Assembly (NCBI GenBank): GCA_963815325.1
Contig: CAWFGG010000001.1
Location: 124,001-188,000 of the forward strand
Reading direction: 5' to 3'
DNA length: 64,000 nucleotides
Source: JABDII01 sp963815325
Lineage (GTDB): Bacteria > Gemmatimonadota > Gemmatimonadetes > Gemmatimonadales > GWC2-71-9
Below the pieces are notes generated by a model. The model did not search any database, was not told where the DNA came from, and saw only the letters and a list, made by a program, of their open reading frames with translations. The translations under genes were made by a program, and so were the position numbers. Shown one piece after another: positions 26,221 through 35,754 of the stretch; the first letter of the stretch is position 1; the number at the start of each line of letters is the position of its first letter.

Positions 26221-28468
26221 CTAGAGCCGCCAGACCTGGGCGACGAGAAACGTCACGACAAAGCCCATCACCAGCGGCAAGACCGTCGCGACGGTCGTCC
26301 ATTTGGCGCTGCCTGTTTCCTTATAGATCGTATAGATGGTCGTGGAGCACGGATTGTGGAGCAGGCTGAACAGCATGAGATTGAGGCCCGTCAGCAGCGT
26401 CCACCCGCCCGCCCGTAGCAGGTCGCCCACCTGAGAGACGGAATCCAGCTCGAACATGACGCCCGCCCCACCTCCCACGCCTGCGATCCCGGCCGTGAGC
26501 ACGGTCAGCATCAGAACCGTGGGGATCACGATCTCGTTGGCGGGAATCGCCACGATGTAGGCCAAGAGAATCACTCCATTCAGGCCAATGAGGATGCCGA
26601 ATGGATTCAGCCACCCCACCATGTGCTCGGCAATGCTGACGCCACCCACGGACACATTCGAGACCAGCCAAATGACCGCCCCGGCCGGCAGGGCGAAGAT
26701 CACCGCACGCCACAGCACGATCAGCGTTCGGTCGATGATCGAGGTATAGAGTGTCTGGAGAATCTGCGGTGGCCGGTAGGGAGGCAGCTCCAGACTGAAG
26801 GTCGTCGCCTCACCCCGGAGCACGGTGCGCGAGAGGAGCCAGGACGCCACGAACATCGCCACGATTCCGAGGAGCGCTATGCCGACGACCGCGGCGGCCG
26901 CGACCACGCCGGCGACGTGCGCCGGGGCGAGCGTCCCGATGAAGATGGAGGCGATGAGGATCTGGGTGGGCCAGCGGCCGTTACAGAGCGAGAAATTGTT
27001 GGTGATGATCGCGATCAGCCGCTCGCGCGGGCTGTCGATGACCCTGGTTGCCACGACGCCGGCGGCGTTACAGCCGAACCCCATGCACATGGTGAGCGCC
27101 TGCTTGCCGTGGGCCCCCGCCTTCTGAAAGAGCTTGTCCAGATTGAACGCCACGCGCGGCAGATACCCGAAGTCTTCGAGCAGGGTAAAGAGCGGGAAGA
27201 AGATGGCCATCGGCGGCAGCATGACGGCGACCACCCACGCGGTGGCGAGGTACATACCGTCGAACAGGAAGCCGCTCAGCCACCACGGCATCGCCGATGG
27301 CGGCTCCGAGAGCCGTCAAGGCCGGGTGCACCGTGTCGAGCAGGAACGTCGCGATCATTTGCGACGGGACGTTGGCCCCGGCAATGGTGATCCAGAAGAC
27401 GACCGCGAGTATCAGCAGCATCACCGGGAAGCCCAGCCACCGGCTCGTCAGCAGCCGATCGAGCCGACGATCGAGATCGAACTTCACGCGCCGCAGCCCG
27501 GTGACGGTCGATCGAGCCGCTATGCCTTGGGCGCTCTCGTAGATCCCCTGCATCAAGGAATCGTAGAACGTGGGGCTAAGCTGCCACCGCAGGGTGGCGG
27601 CGGTGTCCAACAACTCCTGATTGCCTTCCACGAGCGCCACGCCCTGCCCTTCGGCGTTCCATGCCCCGGCGGACTGCATCACGCCCTCGCTCAACGCTCC
27701 GATCTCACCGGACCGAACCGCTGAAATGACTCGCTCGTCGGCGTTCAGCAATCGAAGCGCAACCCACCGCGCGTTGGGCAGCTCGGGAAAGGTCTGCGAC
27801 ACGGCAGGAACCAGCTGCTGCACCGCGCCCTCGACATCCGCGAGGAAGTTCCCGAATGCGGAACGGTCGCGGCTCGACCAGCCCGGTGGCCATCTTGTCG
27901 ATCGGTCGCGAGCAGCTCGGGAATGCCTTCGCCGCTCCGTGCCGCGGTGGGAACGACCGGAACGCCGAGTTCGTCAGCCAGCTTGGTCGCGTCGACACCG
28001 ATGCCCCGACGCCGGGCCTCGTCCATCAGATTGAGGCAGACGACCACTCGATCGGTGATCTCGAGCACCTGGATCACCAAGTTGAGGTTGCGCTCGAGAC
28101 GGGTCGCGTCGACCACGATGACGGTGACGTCGGGGCGCCCGAAGAGGAGGAAGTCGCGCGCGACCTCCTCGTCGGTGCTGCCGGCTTGCAGGGAGTAGGT
28201 CCCGGGCAGGTCGATGAGCTTGACCCGCTTCCCTTCGTTCGTCGAAGGTGCCCTCGGCGCGGGCCACGGTCTTGCCGGGCCAGTTCCCGGTATGCTGCCG
28301 GAGCCCGGTCAGAGCGTTGAAGACGGTGCTCTTGCCGGTATTCGGGTTGCCGGCCAGCGCGACGAAGTAGTCCCACTTGTCCGGCTGAACGCCGAGCTGC
28401 ACCAGCGACTCGGCTCGGTCGGCAGCGCAGCCTCGACATGGCGCCGTACTAGTGATACGCATGGCCAT
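26221..28468 (-). pseudogene. feoB: Ferrous iron transporter FeoB, four frameshifts
   Basis: All parts of a ~750-residue FeoB are present but in four changes of frame. The G domain reads GNPNTGKSTVFNALTGL (G1) and, in the next frame, KLIDLPGTYSL (G3) and CLNLMDEARRRG (G4); the two Gate-type membrane regions end AQVWRL. One extra base is required near 28,245, 27,900, 27,855 and 27,295, each time the same +1 type. Between breaks the protein is highly conserved and has no stop codons. FeoB imports Fe(II) with GTP control. It lies downstream of DtxR-type genes and a FeoA domain, as expected of an iron operon. It is either decayed or an error-prone stretch of assembly. Confidence 0.85.
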
Positions 28469-29776
28469 GCCTGACGGCGGCCTGGGGCGGGTTCGATCAG
28501 GATCCACTCCGCTTGGTGACGACGGAGCGCGATCATCGCACCGCGGATCCGATACGCAACGGGGTCTCCGGCCGCGCTCACCAATTCCGCCTCGATGACG
28601 GTTCCCGGAACCACGCCAAGGTCGAGCAATCGTCGACGTTGGGCTCCTTGGCAGGCTGGGGCGATTCCCACGACGGTCCCGCTCTCGCCAAGTCGAGAGC
28701 CGTCAGATTCCGCTGCGGCACTGCTGCCACTTCGAGGGTCGGCTTTGGAAGGACCGTCACGTTGGCGGCGACAACCGGGAGGAGTTCGTGCTCCCGACCG
28801 TCCGTCTTGAACCGGACGCGAGACGGATCGGCTGTCACCACCTCGATCGACATGCCGGGCGCGAGACTCTCCGCCAGCACACGGTCGTACACTTCGCGTG
28901 GCTCGTCTTCCAGGTGGACGATCGTTGCGGTGAGTCCGGGTTCGAGGGCGTTGAGCGGTATGCCCGGCACGGCTGGCAGCTCTCCCGTCGCGGTGGGGAT
29001 CGGATCGCCGTGCGGATCGTACAGGGGCTGGCCCATTCGAGCCGCAAGGTTCTCGGTTTGCTCCTCCGAGAGTCGGTGCTCTTTGATCTCCGCGTCGTCG
29101 TGCCAATCCGCGGCGGCAACGCCGGTGCGGTCGGCCAGGTAGCGTTCCCACAACCGGTGGGTGCGGAGGATGCGGAGCGCGTAAGCCCGGCCGTCGTCGG
29201 TGAGTCGCAATCCTTCGGCAGTCGAGTGCGCGAAACCCAGCGCCTCCACCCGGGCCATCACCCGTACCGCTCGGGCCGGTGACACCCCAAGCGTCCCCGC
29301 GACGCCCGACCCATTCGAGCCGCGAGATTCTCGGTTTGCTCCTTCGAGAGCCGGTGTTCTTTGATCTCCGCGTCGTCGTGCCAATCCGCGGCGGCGACGC
29401 CGGTGCGGTCGGCCAGGTAGCGCTCCCACAACCGGTGGGTTCGGAGGATCCGGAGCGCGTAGGCCCGACCCTCGTCGGTGAGTCGCAGTCCTTCAGCGGT
29501 CGAATGCGCGAACCCGAGCGCCTCCAGCCGGGCCATCACCCGTACCGCTCGGGCCGGTGACACTCCGAGCGTCCCCGCGACACCCGGGGCATTCCCAGGC
29601 TGGCCCGACAGCTCCGCGTTGTAGAGGTGTTTGAGCGCATCCTCGATGCGCACCCGCTCCGTCATCTGCCAAAGTCGGATGACACGGGCGGCGAGCCCCC
29701 ATCGCGGCCACACGACGAGGGCCGTGACCACGACCAGAAGGGCGAAAATCGACAGTGCGAGAACGGGGTCAACCAT
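28449..29776 (-). pseudogene. DtxR-family regulator fused to FeoA domain, duplicated and frameshifted
   Basis: An N-terminal membrane helix (VLALSIFALLVVVTALVVW) is followed by a DtxR-type winged helix (GTLGVSPARAVRVMARLEALGF) and dimerisation segment (LWERYLADRTGV). The SH3-like region reads PLYDPHGDPIPTATGELP and the C-terminal FeoA domain reads GVVPGTVIEAELVSAAGD. A 278-bp tandem duplication inside the DtxR part shifts the frame (278 is not a multiple of three); removing one copy restores one frame. A base is missing near 28,690 (ttggcgag where ttgggcgag is expected), and a further insertion is needed to reach the TAG at 28,449. It is the second gene after the intact DtxR gene, ten bases away. 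Confidence 0.78.
29032..29587 (-). repeat. Two-copy tandem duplication, period 278 bp, within the DtxR-FeoA gene
   Basis: Copies span 29,032-29,309 and 29,310-29,587; both begin cccattcgagccgc on the plus strand. They encode the same ~90 residues of the DtxR domain. They differ at many third-codon positions and at only a few amino acids (for example L/V, E/D, K/E), showing divergence under selection before they were joined. Confidence 0.88.
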
Positions 29777-29785
29777 CAGACGCTC

Positions 29786-30478
29786 TCATGCACTCACATC
29801 CTCGGCCCGACGGCAGAATACCAGCGCGGCGAGCTCGCGGCCGATGACCTGCTCCCGCCCGCCAGCGAGCAGAGTGATTGGACCGCCAAATGGTTGGCGA
29901 TCTACGATCTCGATCCTGCTGCCAAGTTGTAGCCCCGAATCGGCCAGAAAGCGTAACCGCTCGGCGTGATTCGTCATGACCCGGGAAACTTCCGCCACCT
30001 GGCCAGGGGCGAGGTCCGCCATGGGAATCGCTTCCACCAGCGCCACCGAACCATCCGCCTGAGGAATCGGGTCGCCATGCGGATCGAACGCCGGGTTTCC
30101 CAAGGTCAGCGCCATGCGTTCGATCAGCGAATCGGACACCGCGTGCTCCAGGCGTTCGGCCTCGGGGTGCACGGAGTCCCATGTGTAGCCCAGCTTTTCG
30201 ACGAGATACGTTTCGAGGATGCGATGGCGACGGAGCATGCCGAGTGCGGCACGGCGCCCCTGAGCCGTCAGCTCGACTCCCCGGTAGGGAGCGTGTTCGA
30301 GCAGTCCCTGTTCGGACAGGCGTTTGACCATTTCGCTCACCGACGGAGCCGAGAGGCCGAGGGCGAGCGCGATGTCGCTCGTCGCCACTGGGCTGGCCTC
30401 TTGGGCAAGGCGGTAGATGGCCTTGAGATAGTCTTCCACGGATCGGCTGAGGGCTGGCCTGATCATGAGCTTCGGCAC
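29786..30478 (-). CDS. DtxR/IdeR/MntR-type metal-dependent transcriptional regulator
   Basis: A 230-residue metal-sensing repressor. The N-terminal winged helix is SRSVEDYLKAIYRLAQE...SDIALALGLSAPSVSEMVKRLSEQGLL (residues ~10-60). The dimerisation/metal domain has the conserved HRILETYLVEKLG and EAERLEHAVSDSLIERM blocks (Glu/His ligands), and an SH3-like C-terminal domain (~155-225) follows. GTG 30478 has AGGGG six bases upstream. It precedes the DtxR-FeoA/feoB genes by ten bases and sits 16 bases after a TTAGGC-type palindrome, so it probably represses itself and the feo genes when metal is bound. Confidence 0.92.
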   Translation of the reverse strand: MPKLMIRPALSRSVEDYLKAIYRLAQEASPVATSDIALALGLSAPSVSEMVKRLSEQGLLEHAPYRGVELTAQGRRAALGMLRRHRILETYLVEKLGYTWDSVHPEAERLEHAVSDSLIERMALTLGNPAFDPHGDPIPQADGSVALVEAIPMADLAPGQVAEVSRVMTNHAERLRFLADSGLQLGSRIEIVDRQPFGGPITLLAGGREQVIGRELAALVFCRRAEDVSA

Positions 30479-30493
30479 TGAACGCCCCTTGAA

Positions 30494-30507
30494 TTAGGCA
30501 CGCCTAA
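30494..30507 (-). promoter_or_regulatory. Predicted DtxR-family operator
   Basis: TTAGGCACGCCTAA is a perfect 6-2-6 inverted repeat (seven-base arms if the flanking A/T are counted). It matches the core half-sites of DtxR/IdeR boxes (TTAGG...CCTAA). It lies 16 bases before the GTG of the DtxR-type gene. A second, looser pair ATTAG/CTAAT follows within 22 bases. Position and sequence support autoregulation of the metal operon. Confidence 0.7.
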
Positions 30508-30714
30508 TATTAGTATACGGATGTCCTAATAGCAACCAGGCTCTCCCGGCCACCCGGCAAAGCTCCGCCTATTGAGGTACCATCCCAACCCCCGATGCGA
30601 GCGGATCGCGCCCACGACCTGGTGTCCGCTCGCGGGAGGAGGCGATGCTGGCGTCGAGACTCTGGGTGCCGTAGCATACGGCTGCATCGACCTTGGGGAA
30701 CAACGTGTCGGACT

Positions 30715-30997
30715 CGTGAAACCAACCGAGCTGTTGAACGAGGCCGGGCGAGAGCAAGAAGCCTTGGCCTGGTACCGCCAGATTGCCAACGTTTCGGTCT
30801 ATGAGCTCGTGTACTTGCCCATTTCCCATTTGCGCCAAGGGGAGATCTACGACCGACTAGGCGAGCATGACAAAGCCGTAGAACACTATGCCAAGTTCAT
30901 TGATCTGTGGCGAGACGCGGACGAGGCACTACAGCCTCTGGTCCAAGACGCGACGGAGCGCGTCGCGCAGTTATCGGGAGAACCTCACACCAAGTAG
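30715..30997 (+). pseudogene. Remnant of a TPR-type serine/threonine-kinase C-terminus
   Basis: A readable 94-codon stretch from PTELLNEAGREQEALAWYRQ to AQLSGEPHTK contains two TPR-like repeats and the block VSVYELVYLPISHLR...HYAKFIDLWRDAD. In the bacteria this window resembles, that block closes large serine/threonine kinases with TPRs. No kinase domain, start codon with a ribosome-binding site or signal lies upstream within the gap, so this looks like the stranded 3' end of a deleted gene. The family assignment is from memory and moderate. Confidence 0.55.
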
Positions 30998-31029
30998 CCC
31001 GCGTGTATGAAGCGGGCAAGGAGGATGTC

Positions 31030-31446
31030 ATGGCGACCCGCACGAAAAAGGTGAACTACTGCTATATGAAGGTTCCGAGCCGAGCCGGACAGGGTGCCAA
31101 GGTCTTGGCGGCGATCAACGAGGCCGGGGTCGAGCTCCTCATGTACTCGGGCTTCCCGGTCGGTGGCGGGAAGGCCCAGCTCGACTTCGTCACGGACGAC
31201 ATGGGAGCGCTCAGGCAGGTCGCCCGGCGCGAGGGCTGGCGCCTCAGCAAGAACAAGAAGGCATTCCTCATACAGGGAGATGACACACACGGCGCGGTGT
31301 GCCGCATCGTCGATCGCCTGGCCAAGGCAGGCATCAACATTATCGCAGCCCAGGCCGTCGCCGCCGGGCGGAAGCGGTTCGGGATGATCCTGTGGGTCAA
31401 TCAGATGGTGTATGGCAAGGCAGCCAGGGTCTTGAATGCCAAGTAA
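31030..31446 (+). CDS. ACT-domain protein
   Basis: A 138-residue small cytoplasmic protein with two ACT-like halves: residues ~8-65 (beta-alpha-beta, KVLAAINEAGVELLMYSGFP) and ~75-138 (HGAVCRIVDRLAKAGINIIAAQAV). ACT domains bind amino acids or other small ligands and regulate enzymes. No catalytic domain is attached. ATG 31030 follows AGGAGG by five bases. Neighbours (PP2C phosphatase, glutamate dehydrogenase) allow a nitrogen or amino-acid sensing role, but that is inference. Confidence 0.78.
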   Translation: MATRTKKVNYCYMKVPSRAGQGAKVLAAINEAGVELLMYSGFPVGGGKAQLDFVTDDMGALRQVARREGWRLSKNKKAFLIQGDDTHGAVCRIVDRLAKAGINIIAAQAVAAGRKRFGMILWVNQMVYGKAARVLNAK

Positions 31447-31560
31447 GAAGTCGGAGCCACGCGGTGCCGAACGGGGCGGGCTCGGACGGCTCGCCCCGGA
31501 TTTCCCGGCTCCGGCCCGACCGGCTGGTGGCCTCGCTTTCCCGGTGATATAGTTGCCATC

Positions 31561-32397
31561 ATGGAAAACATCCGGGACGATATTTTCGGTGCGACCGACA
31601 CGGGCAAGATCCGCGAGGAGAACGAGGATCAGTTTCTCATCGCGGGCATCCACAAGGCCCTGGATATTTCGCAGACCAGCCTACCGGAGCGAGACCGGGC
31701 CAGGCTCTTGGGCGGCAAGCTCGGCGCTCTCCTGGTGGTGGCCGATGGCGTGGGTGGTGCCGCGGCCGGCGCGCAGGCAAGCGGCCTGGCGGTCGACGCA
31801 CTCATCTCGTACATCACCTTCACCATGCCCTGCTTCTTCCATTTTGCGCAGGACATGGGTGGCGATGTCCTGAGAGAGGTCTCAACGGCATTCCAGAAAT
31901 CGCACGAGAAGGTGCAGGCGGAAGCATCGGGGGCATCAGGCCAGGAAGGCATGGCCACCACGTTGACCATGGCCTACGTCCTCTGGCCGCGCGCATTCAT
32001 CGTCCAGGTCGGCGACAGCCGGTTGTATCTCCAACGTGACGGCTGGCTGGACCAGATCACCCGGGATCAGACCATGGCGGAGGATCTGGTCGATCAAGGC
32101 ATCCTCAAGCCCGACATGGTCAAGAAATCACGCTGGAGCAACGTGCTGTCCAGCGCCGTTGGGGGCCGAAACCCGATCATCGACCCCGTTCTCTATGACC
32201 TAGGCCTGTTGCCCGACGACACGTTGCTCCTGTGCAGCGACGGACTCACCAAGCACGTGAGCGACCAGGAGATGTCGGAGATCCTGACCAACGCACCGTC
32301 GGCCGAGGCGGCCTGCCGAACCTTGGTCCAGGCGGCCCTCGACGGCGGCGGGACCGACAACGTCACCGTGGTCGTCGCCCGGTTTCCGCAGCGATGA
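31561..32397 (+). CDS. PP2C-family protein serine/threonine phosphatase
   Basis: A 278-residue PPM/PP2C phosphatase, the usual counterpart of bacterial Ser/Thr kinases. The metal-binding motifs are REENEDQF (residues ~18-25), VVADGVGGAAAG, VQVGDSRLYL, LLCSDGLTKHV and GGGTDNVTVVVARF near the end. It is soluble, with no membrane segment. ATG 31561 lacks a strong ribosome-binding site but all conserved blocks follow it. It lies ~115 bases after the ACT gene. A kinase remnant lies 1 kb upstream. Confidence 0.92.
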   Translation: MENIRDDIFGATDTGKIREENEDQFLIAGIHKALDISQTSLPERDRARLLGGKLGALLVVADGVGGAAAGAQASGLAVDALISYITFTMPCFFHFAQDMGGDVLREVSTAFQKSHEKVQAEASGASGQEGMATTLTMAYVLWPRAFIVQVGDSRLYLQRDGWLDQITRDQTMAEDLVDQGILKPDMVKKSRWSNVLSSAVGGRNPIIDPVLYDLGLLPDDTLLLCSDGLTKHVSDQEMSEILTNAPSAEAACRTLVQAALDGGGTDNVTVVVARFPQR

Positions 32398-32665
32398 TGC
32401 CGGAGCGGGCGTGACCCCGGGACGCTCAGGTACCAGCGGTGGCTGAGCGTCCTCAACTCCGAATAGATCGATCGTATTTGCCCAATCATCACCACGCCTG
32501 CTCGTTCGACTGGCTGGACTCATTCCACCATCTCACGAGAGATCGAGTACTTTCCGTTCGGTCGCTTGCAAACGGCCACGCTGACGTGGCTCGGCGGCTC
32601 TCGACGCTCGTGAAGGCCGTACGTCCGTCCCAGTGACGACCTTGGATCACAACAGGACATCTCTC

Positions 32666-34019
32666 ATGCCAGACGAAGTGACGAAGGAAGTGCACCGCTT
32701 CATGCAAGACGTGAAGCGACGTAACCCTCATGAACGCGAGTTTCACCAAGCCGTATTGGAGGTGGTCGAGAGCGTCATCCCCTTCATACTCGAACATCCC
32801 AAGTACAGAGATGCGTGCATCCTGGAACGGATGACCGAACCCGATCGGATCGTCATCTTTCCGCGTGACCTGGGAGGATGATCAGGGTGGGGTTCACGCC
32901 AACCGGGCATGGCGGGTACAGTTCAACAACGCGATCGGCCCCTACAAGGGCGGGATGCGCTTTCACCCGTCCGTGACTCTCAGCGTGCTCAAGTTCCTCG
33001 GCTTCGAACAGGTCTTCAAGAACAGCCTCACCGGACTTCCCATGGGCGGCGGCAAGGGAGGGTCCAATTTCGACCCAAAGGGAAAATCCGATCGCGAAGT
33101 GATGCGCTTCTGCCAGTCGCTCATGATCGAGCTCCACCGCCACATCGGCGACAATACGGACGTTCCGGCAGGAGATATCGGCGTCGGCGCACGAGAAGTG
33201 AGCTACATGTTCGGTCAGTACAAGCGCATGAAGAATGTTTGGGCCGGCATTCTCACCGGCAAGGGCTTGAGCTTCGGCGGGAGCCTGATTCGTAAGGAGG
33301 CCACGGGCTACGGGGCCGTCTACTTCATGGAAGACATGTTAGCCAGCCGTGGGGACGGCCTGAAGGACAAGCGCTGCGTGGTGTCGGGGTCGGGGAACGT
33401 GGCGCTCTACACGATCGAGAAGCTGAATATGCTCGGGGCGAAGGCTGTCGCGGCATCGGACTCGAGCGGGTTCATCTACGACCCCGACGGCATCGGTCCC
33501 GAAAAGCTGGAATGGCTCAAGGACCTGAAGGAAGTGCGCCGCGGGCGGCTGGTGGAATACGCCGACCGCTTCAAGTGTGAATACCATGAAGACAAGCGAC
33601 CGTGGTCAGTGCCGTGCGACCTGGCATTCCCTTCCGCGTCCCAGAACGAGATTTCGCTCGACGATGCGCACCAGTTGGTTGACAACGGAGTCATTGGTGT
33701 CGCGGAAGGCGCCAACATGCCCACGACCATCGAAGGTGTCCGAACCTTTCTGGACGCCAAGATCCTCTTCGGTCCGGGCAAGGCGGCCAACGCCGGCGGT
33801 GTTGCCGTCTCGGGGTTGGAACAGAGTCAGAACGCACTGCGCATCAGCTGGTCGCAGGAAGAGGTCGATCAACGGCTACGGCACATCATGAGCAACATCC
33901 ATCGCCGCTGCGTGGAGTACGGCACTGAGAGCGACGGCTACGTCAACTACGTGAAGGGTGCCAACTTGGCCGGATTCGTCAAGGTAGCGGATGCGATGTT
34001 GGCGCAGGGCCTGATCTGA
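32666..34019 (+). CDS. gdhA: NADP-type glutamate dehydrogenase (GdhA), one extra base near the 5' end
   Basis: About 450 residues, closely resembling E. coli GdhA. The N-terminus reads KRRNPHEREFHQAVLEVVES, then the sequence is broken after EPDRIVIF. One extra T in atctttccgcg (about 32,860) shifts the frame, and the protein continues RVTWEDD...VNRAWRVQF-type sequence (HANRAWRVQFNNAIGPYKGGM) to AMLAQGLI. The catalytic lysine is in LPMGGGKGGSNFDPKGKS and the nucleotide motif is SGSGNVA. It assimilates ammonia into glutamate with NADPH. Start ATG 32666 is chosen by alignment to GdhA and a weak AGGA; an ATG at 32,633 is possible. It is otherwise intact, so a homopolymer error is likely. Confidence 0.88.
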
Positions 34020-34035
34020 TCTCGACGGGGGCGCC

Positions 34036-34617
34036 CTACTCTCGCAGAAGCGTGAGCAACGGGGTCACGATGCGTTCGGTCATGCCCCAGACCACCCGCG
34101 GCCCCAGCCGATAGGCGGGATAGGACCGTCGGGTGCCGCCGACCCCAACCATCAGCGCGTGATAGGCTTCGGGCCCAAGGAGAGTCTCCACCGGCGCCCA
34201 GATCGCTTCCGCCGCCTCTTCACTCAACGCCAGTCTAGGCTTTCGGTCAAGCGCAAAGACAAACGGGCGCACCATGATCGGCGGGAGGTGGGTCCGCCGC
34301 GGGGCGACATCGTCCAGGGTGCCCAAAAGCTGGTCCGGCTGCAGCACAACCCCGACTTCCTCCATGGTCTCCCGCACGGCTGTGGCGAGGAGATCAGAAT
34401 CGCTCTCGTCACTGCGGCCGCCCGGAAACGATACGTGTCCCGACCAGGGGTCGCCTGCTCGCTCGGCCCGCTCGATGAGGAGAATCGCATCCGGAGCGGG
34501 GGCGAAGACCACAGCCACCGCTGCCTGGATCAGTGCGTCGTCGTCTTCGGTTCTGGGGTTCCGCGCGGTGAGGCGCTCGGCGAGACGGGCCTGGAGCGGG
34601 GTCAGTTCAACCCGCAT
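34036..34617 (-). CDS. NUDIX hydrolase, CoA pyrophosphatase-like
   Basis: A 193-residue Nudix enzyme. The Nudix box GGRSDESDSDLLATAVRETMEEVGV (G-x5-E-x7-RExxEExG) is at ~residues 75-99, preceded by WSGHVSFPGGR, the pattern of the NudL/CoA-diphosphatase group. It likely cleaves CoA or a similar nucleoside diphosphate derivative. ATG 34617 is used because the codons further upstream belong to the FmdB gene in another frame; the two overlap by 16 bases and form an operon. It is convergent with gdhA, 16 bases apart. Confidence 0.9.
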   Translation of the reverse strand: MRVELTPLQARLAERLTARNPRTEDDDALIQAAVAVVFAPAPDAILLIERAERAGDPWSGHVSFPGGRSDESDSDLLATAVRETMEEVGVVLQPDQLLGTLDDVAPRRTHLPPIMVRPFVFALDRKPRLALSEEAAEAIWAPVETLLGPEAYHALMVGVGGTRRSYPAYRLGPRVVWGMTERIVTPLLTLLRE

Positions 34618-34820
34618 CCACCACCACAGCACCCGCCGGCCGGGGGTCCCGACAGCTCGCACGATGGACCCGAGTTGTTCTTCGCCAACACAGCCGGCAC
34701 GGACAGCTTCCGTTGCACCCGGGAGCTGGCGCACTGCGGACAGGCAATTGCGGTATCGGATCGCACAAGGAGCTCGAACACCTCGCCGCAGGCTGGACAG
34801 GCATACTCGTAGATCGGCAT
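34602..34820 (-). CDS. FmdB-family zinc-ribbon protein
   Basis: A 72-residue protein starting MPIYEYACPACGEVFELL, the FmdB/CxxC_CxxC_SSSS signature, with the second pair in IACPQCASSRVQRKLS. It ends in a Gly/Cys-rich tail (PAGGCCGGGCGLN), common in this family. The four spaced cysteines would hold one zinc. A regulatory or small assembly role is suspected but not defined. It overlaps the Nudix gene by 16 bases. Confidence 0.88.
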   Translation of the reverse strand: MPIYEYACPACGEVFELLVRSDTAIACPQCASSRVQRKLSVPAVLAKNNSGPSCELSGPPAGGCCGGGCGLN

Positions 34821-34879
34821 GGGTGCACGTTCGTCGGCCCTGAGGCGACAGTCAAGGGCCGATCGATTGGCCGGGAGTA

Positions 34880-35719
34880 TCAGGTGAGATGTCGCCCCAT
34901 CCACGCCACCGTGGCGTCGATGGCTCGCTCCAGCTCCGGCGTCGATCCTTGGTAGGGATGCACAGCGCCAAAGGTGTGGCCGCCGCCCTCGATACGAAGC
35001 AACTGAGCGTCGCCTCTTCGGTTCGCCTTGAGCAACGTGTCCGCCTCTTGGGGAGCGACCGACTCGTCCGCTCCGCCATGGACGATGAGCCACGGGATGA
35101 TGATGCGGCCGGCGGCCGCTGGAATGTCGAGGCTCCCGGAGGCATTGGCCTCAATGTCATCGAGCGCGTCGCAGTAGAGCGGCAATATCTGCCCCGTTCG
35201 ACTGTTGACGATCTCGAGCGCACCATCTGTACGCCATCGCTCGATGACTTCCGGCGACCATCGCGACACCGTACTCACCGCAGACCAGGTTACCAGCGCT
35301 CGCACGCGGGCATCGTAGGCTGTATGGAGCACCGCGACCCCTCCGCCGCGCGAGTGCCCGACGATCCCGATGCTGGTTGGCGCCGGCACGCCGAGGCCAC
35401 CCTCACTCAGCGCCACCACGACGGCATCGAGATCATGCAGGTCGCCGCTGAAAGTCGCGTGGCCGAATCGGTCGGGATACGAGAAGTCACCCATATCATC
35501 GACGCCACTCCCGCTCATATTGAACGACACCGCCGTCATTCCCGCCTGGGCCACGCGATCGGCGAGGACCGGGAACATCCCCCAATCCTTGAAACCCTTG
35601 AATCCGTGCAACACCAAGACCGCGGGACGCGGAACCCCTCGACTCCCCGACCGGACGTCGATCAGGATCGGCCCGAGTGTGCCAGGAATGATGTGCGTGG
35701 TGAGGATCGGCGTGGACAT
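34880..35719 (-). CDS. Alpha/beta hydrolase (dienelactone-hydrolase-like)
   Basis: A 279-residue alpha/beta hydrolase. The early oxyanion motif LVLHGFKGFKDWGM, the nucleophile elbow GHSRGGG (Ser at ~residue 122), an acid in IVHGGADESVAPQEA and the final His in IEGGGHTFG make the complete catalytic triad pattern. No signal peptide. It probably acts on a carboxylic ester or peptide; substrate unknown. It lies ~60 bases upstream of fmdB on the same strand, and a long intergenic repeat lies upstream. Confidence 0.88.
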   Translation of the reverse strand: MSTPILTTHIIPGTLGPILIDVRSGSRGVPRPAVLVLHGFKGFKDWGMFPVLADRVAQAGMTAVSFNMSGSGVDDMGDFSYPDRFGHATFSGDLHDLDAVVVALSEGGLGVPAPTSIGIVGHSRGGGVAVLHTAYDARVRALVTWSAVSTVSRWSPEVIERWRTDGALEIVNSRTGQILPLYCDALDDIEANASGSLDIPAAAGRIIIPWLIVHGGADESVAPQEADTLLKANRRGDAQLLRIEGGGHTFGAVHPYQGSTPELERAIDATVAWMGRHLT

Positions 35720-35754
35720 GATGATGGGATGTGGATAATGGCCCTGGATTGGTT

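Noticed and set aside
26623..27390. A 255-codon plus-strand frame opposite feoB
   Set aside because: Antisense to FeoB membrane segments; Arg/Gly/His-rich with no family resemblance.
30508..30529. Second DtxR operator (ATTAG...CTAAT)
   Set aside because: The arms are only five bases with a 12-base spacer; mentioned as a possible half-site but not called.
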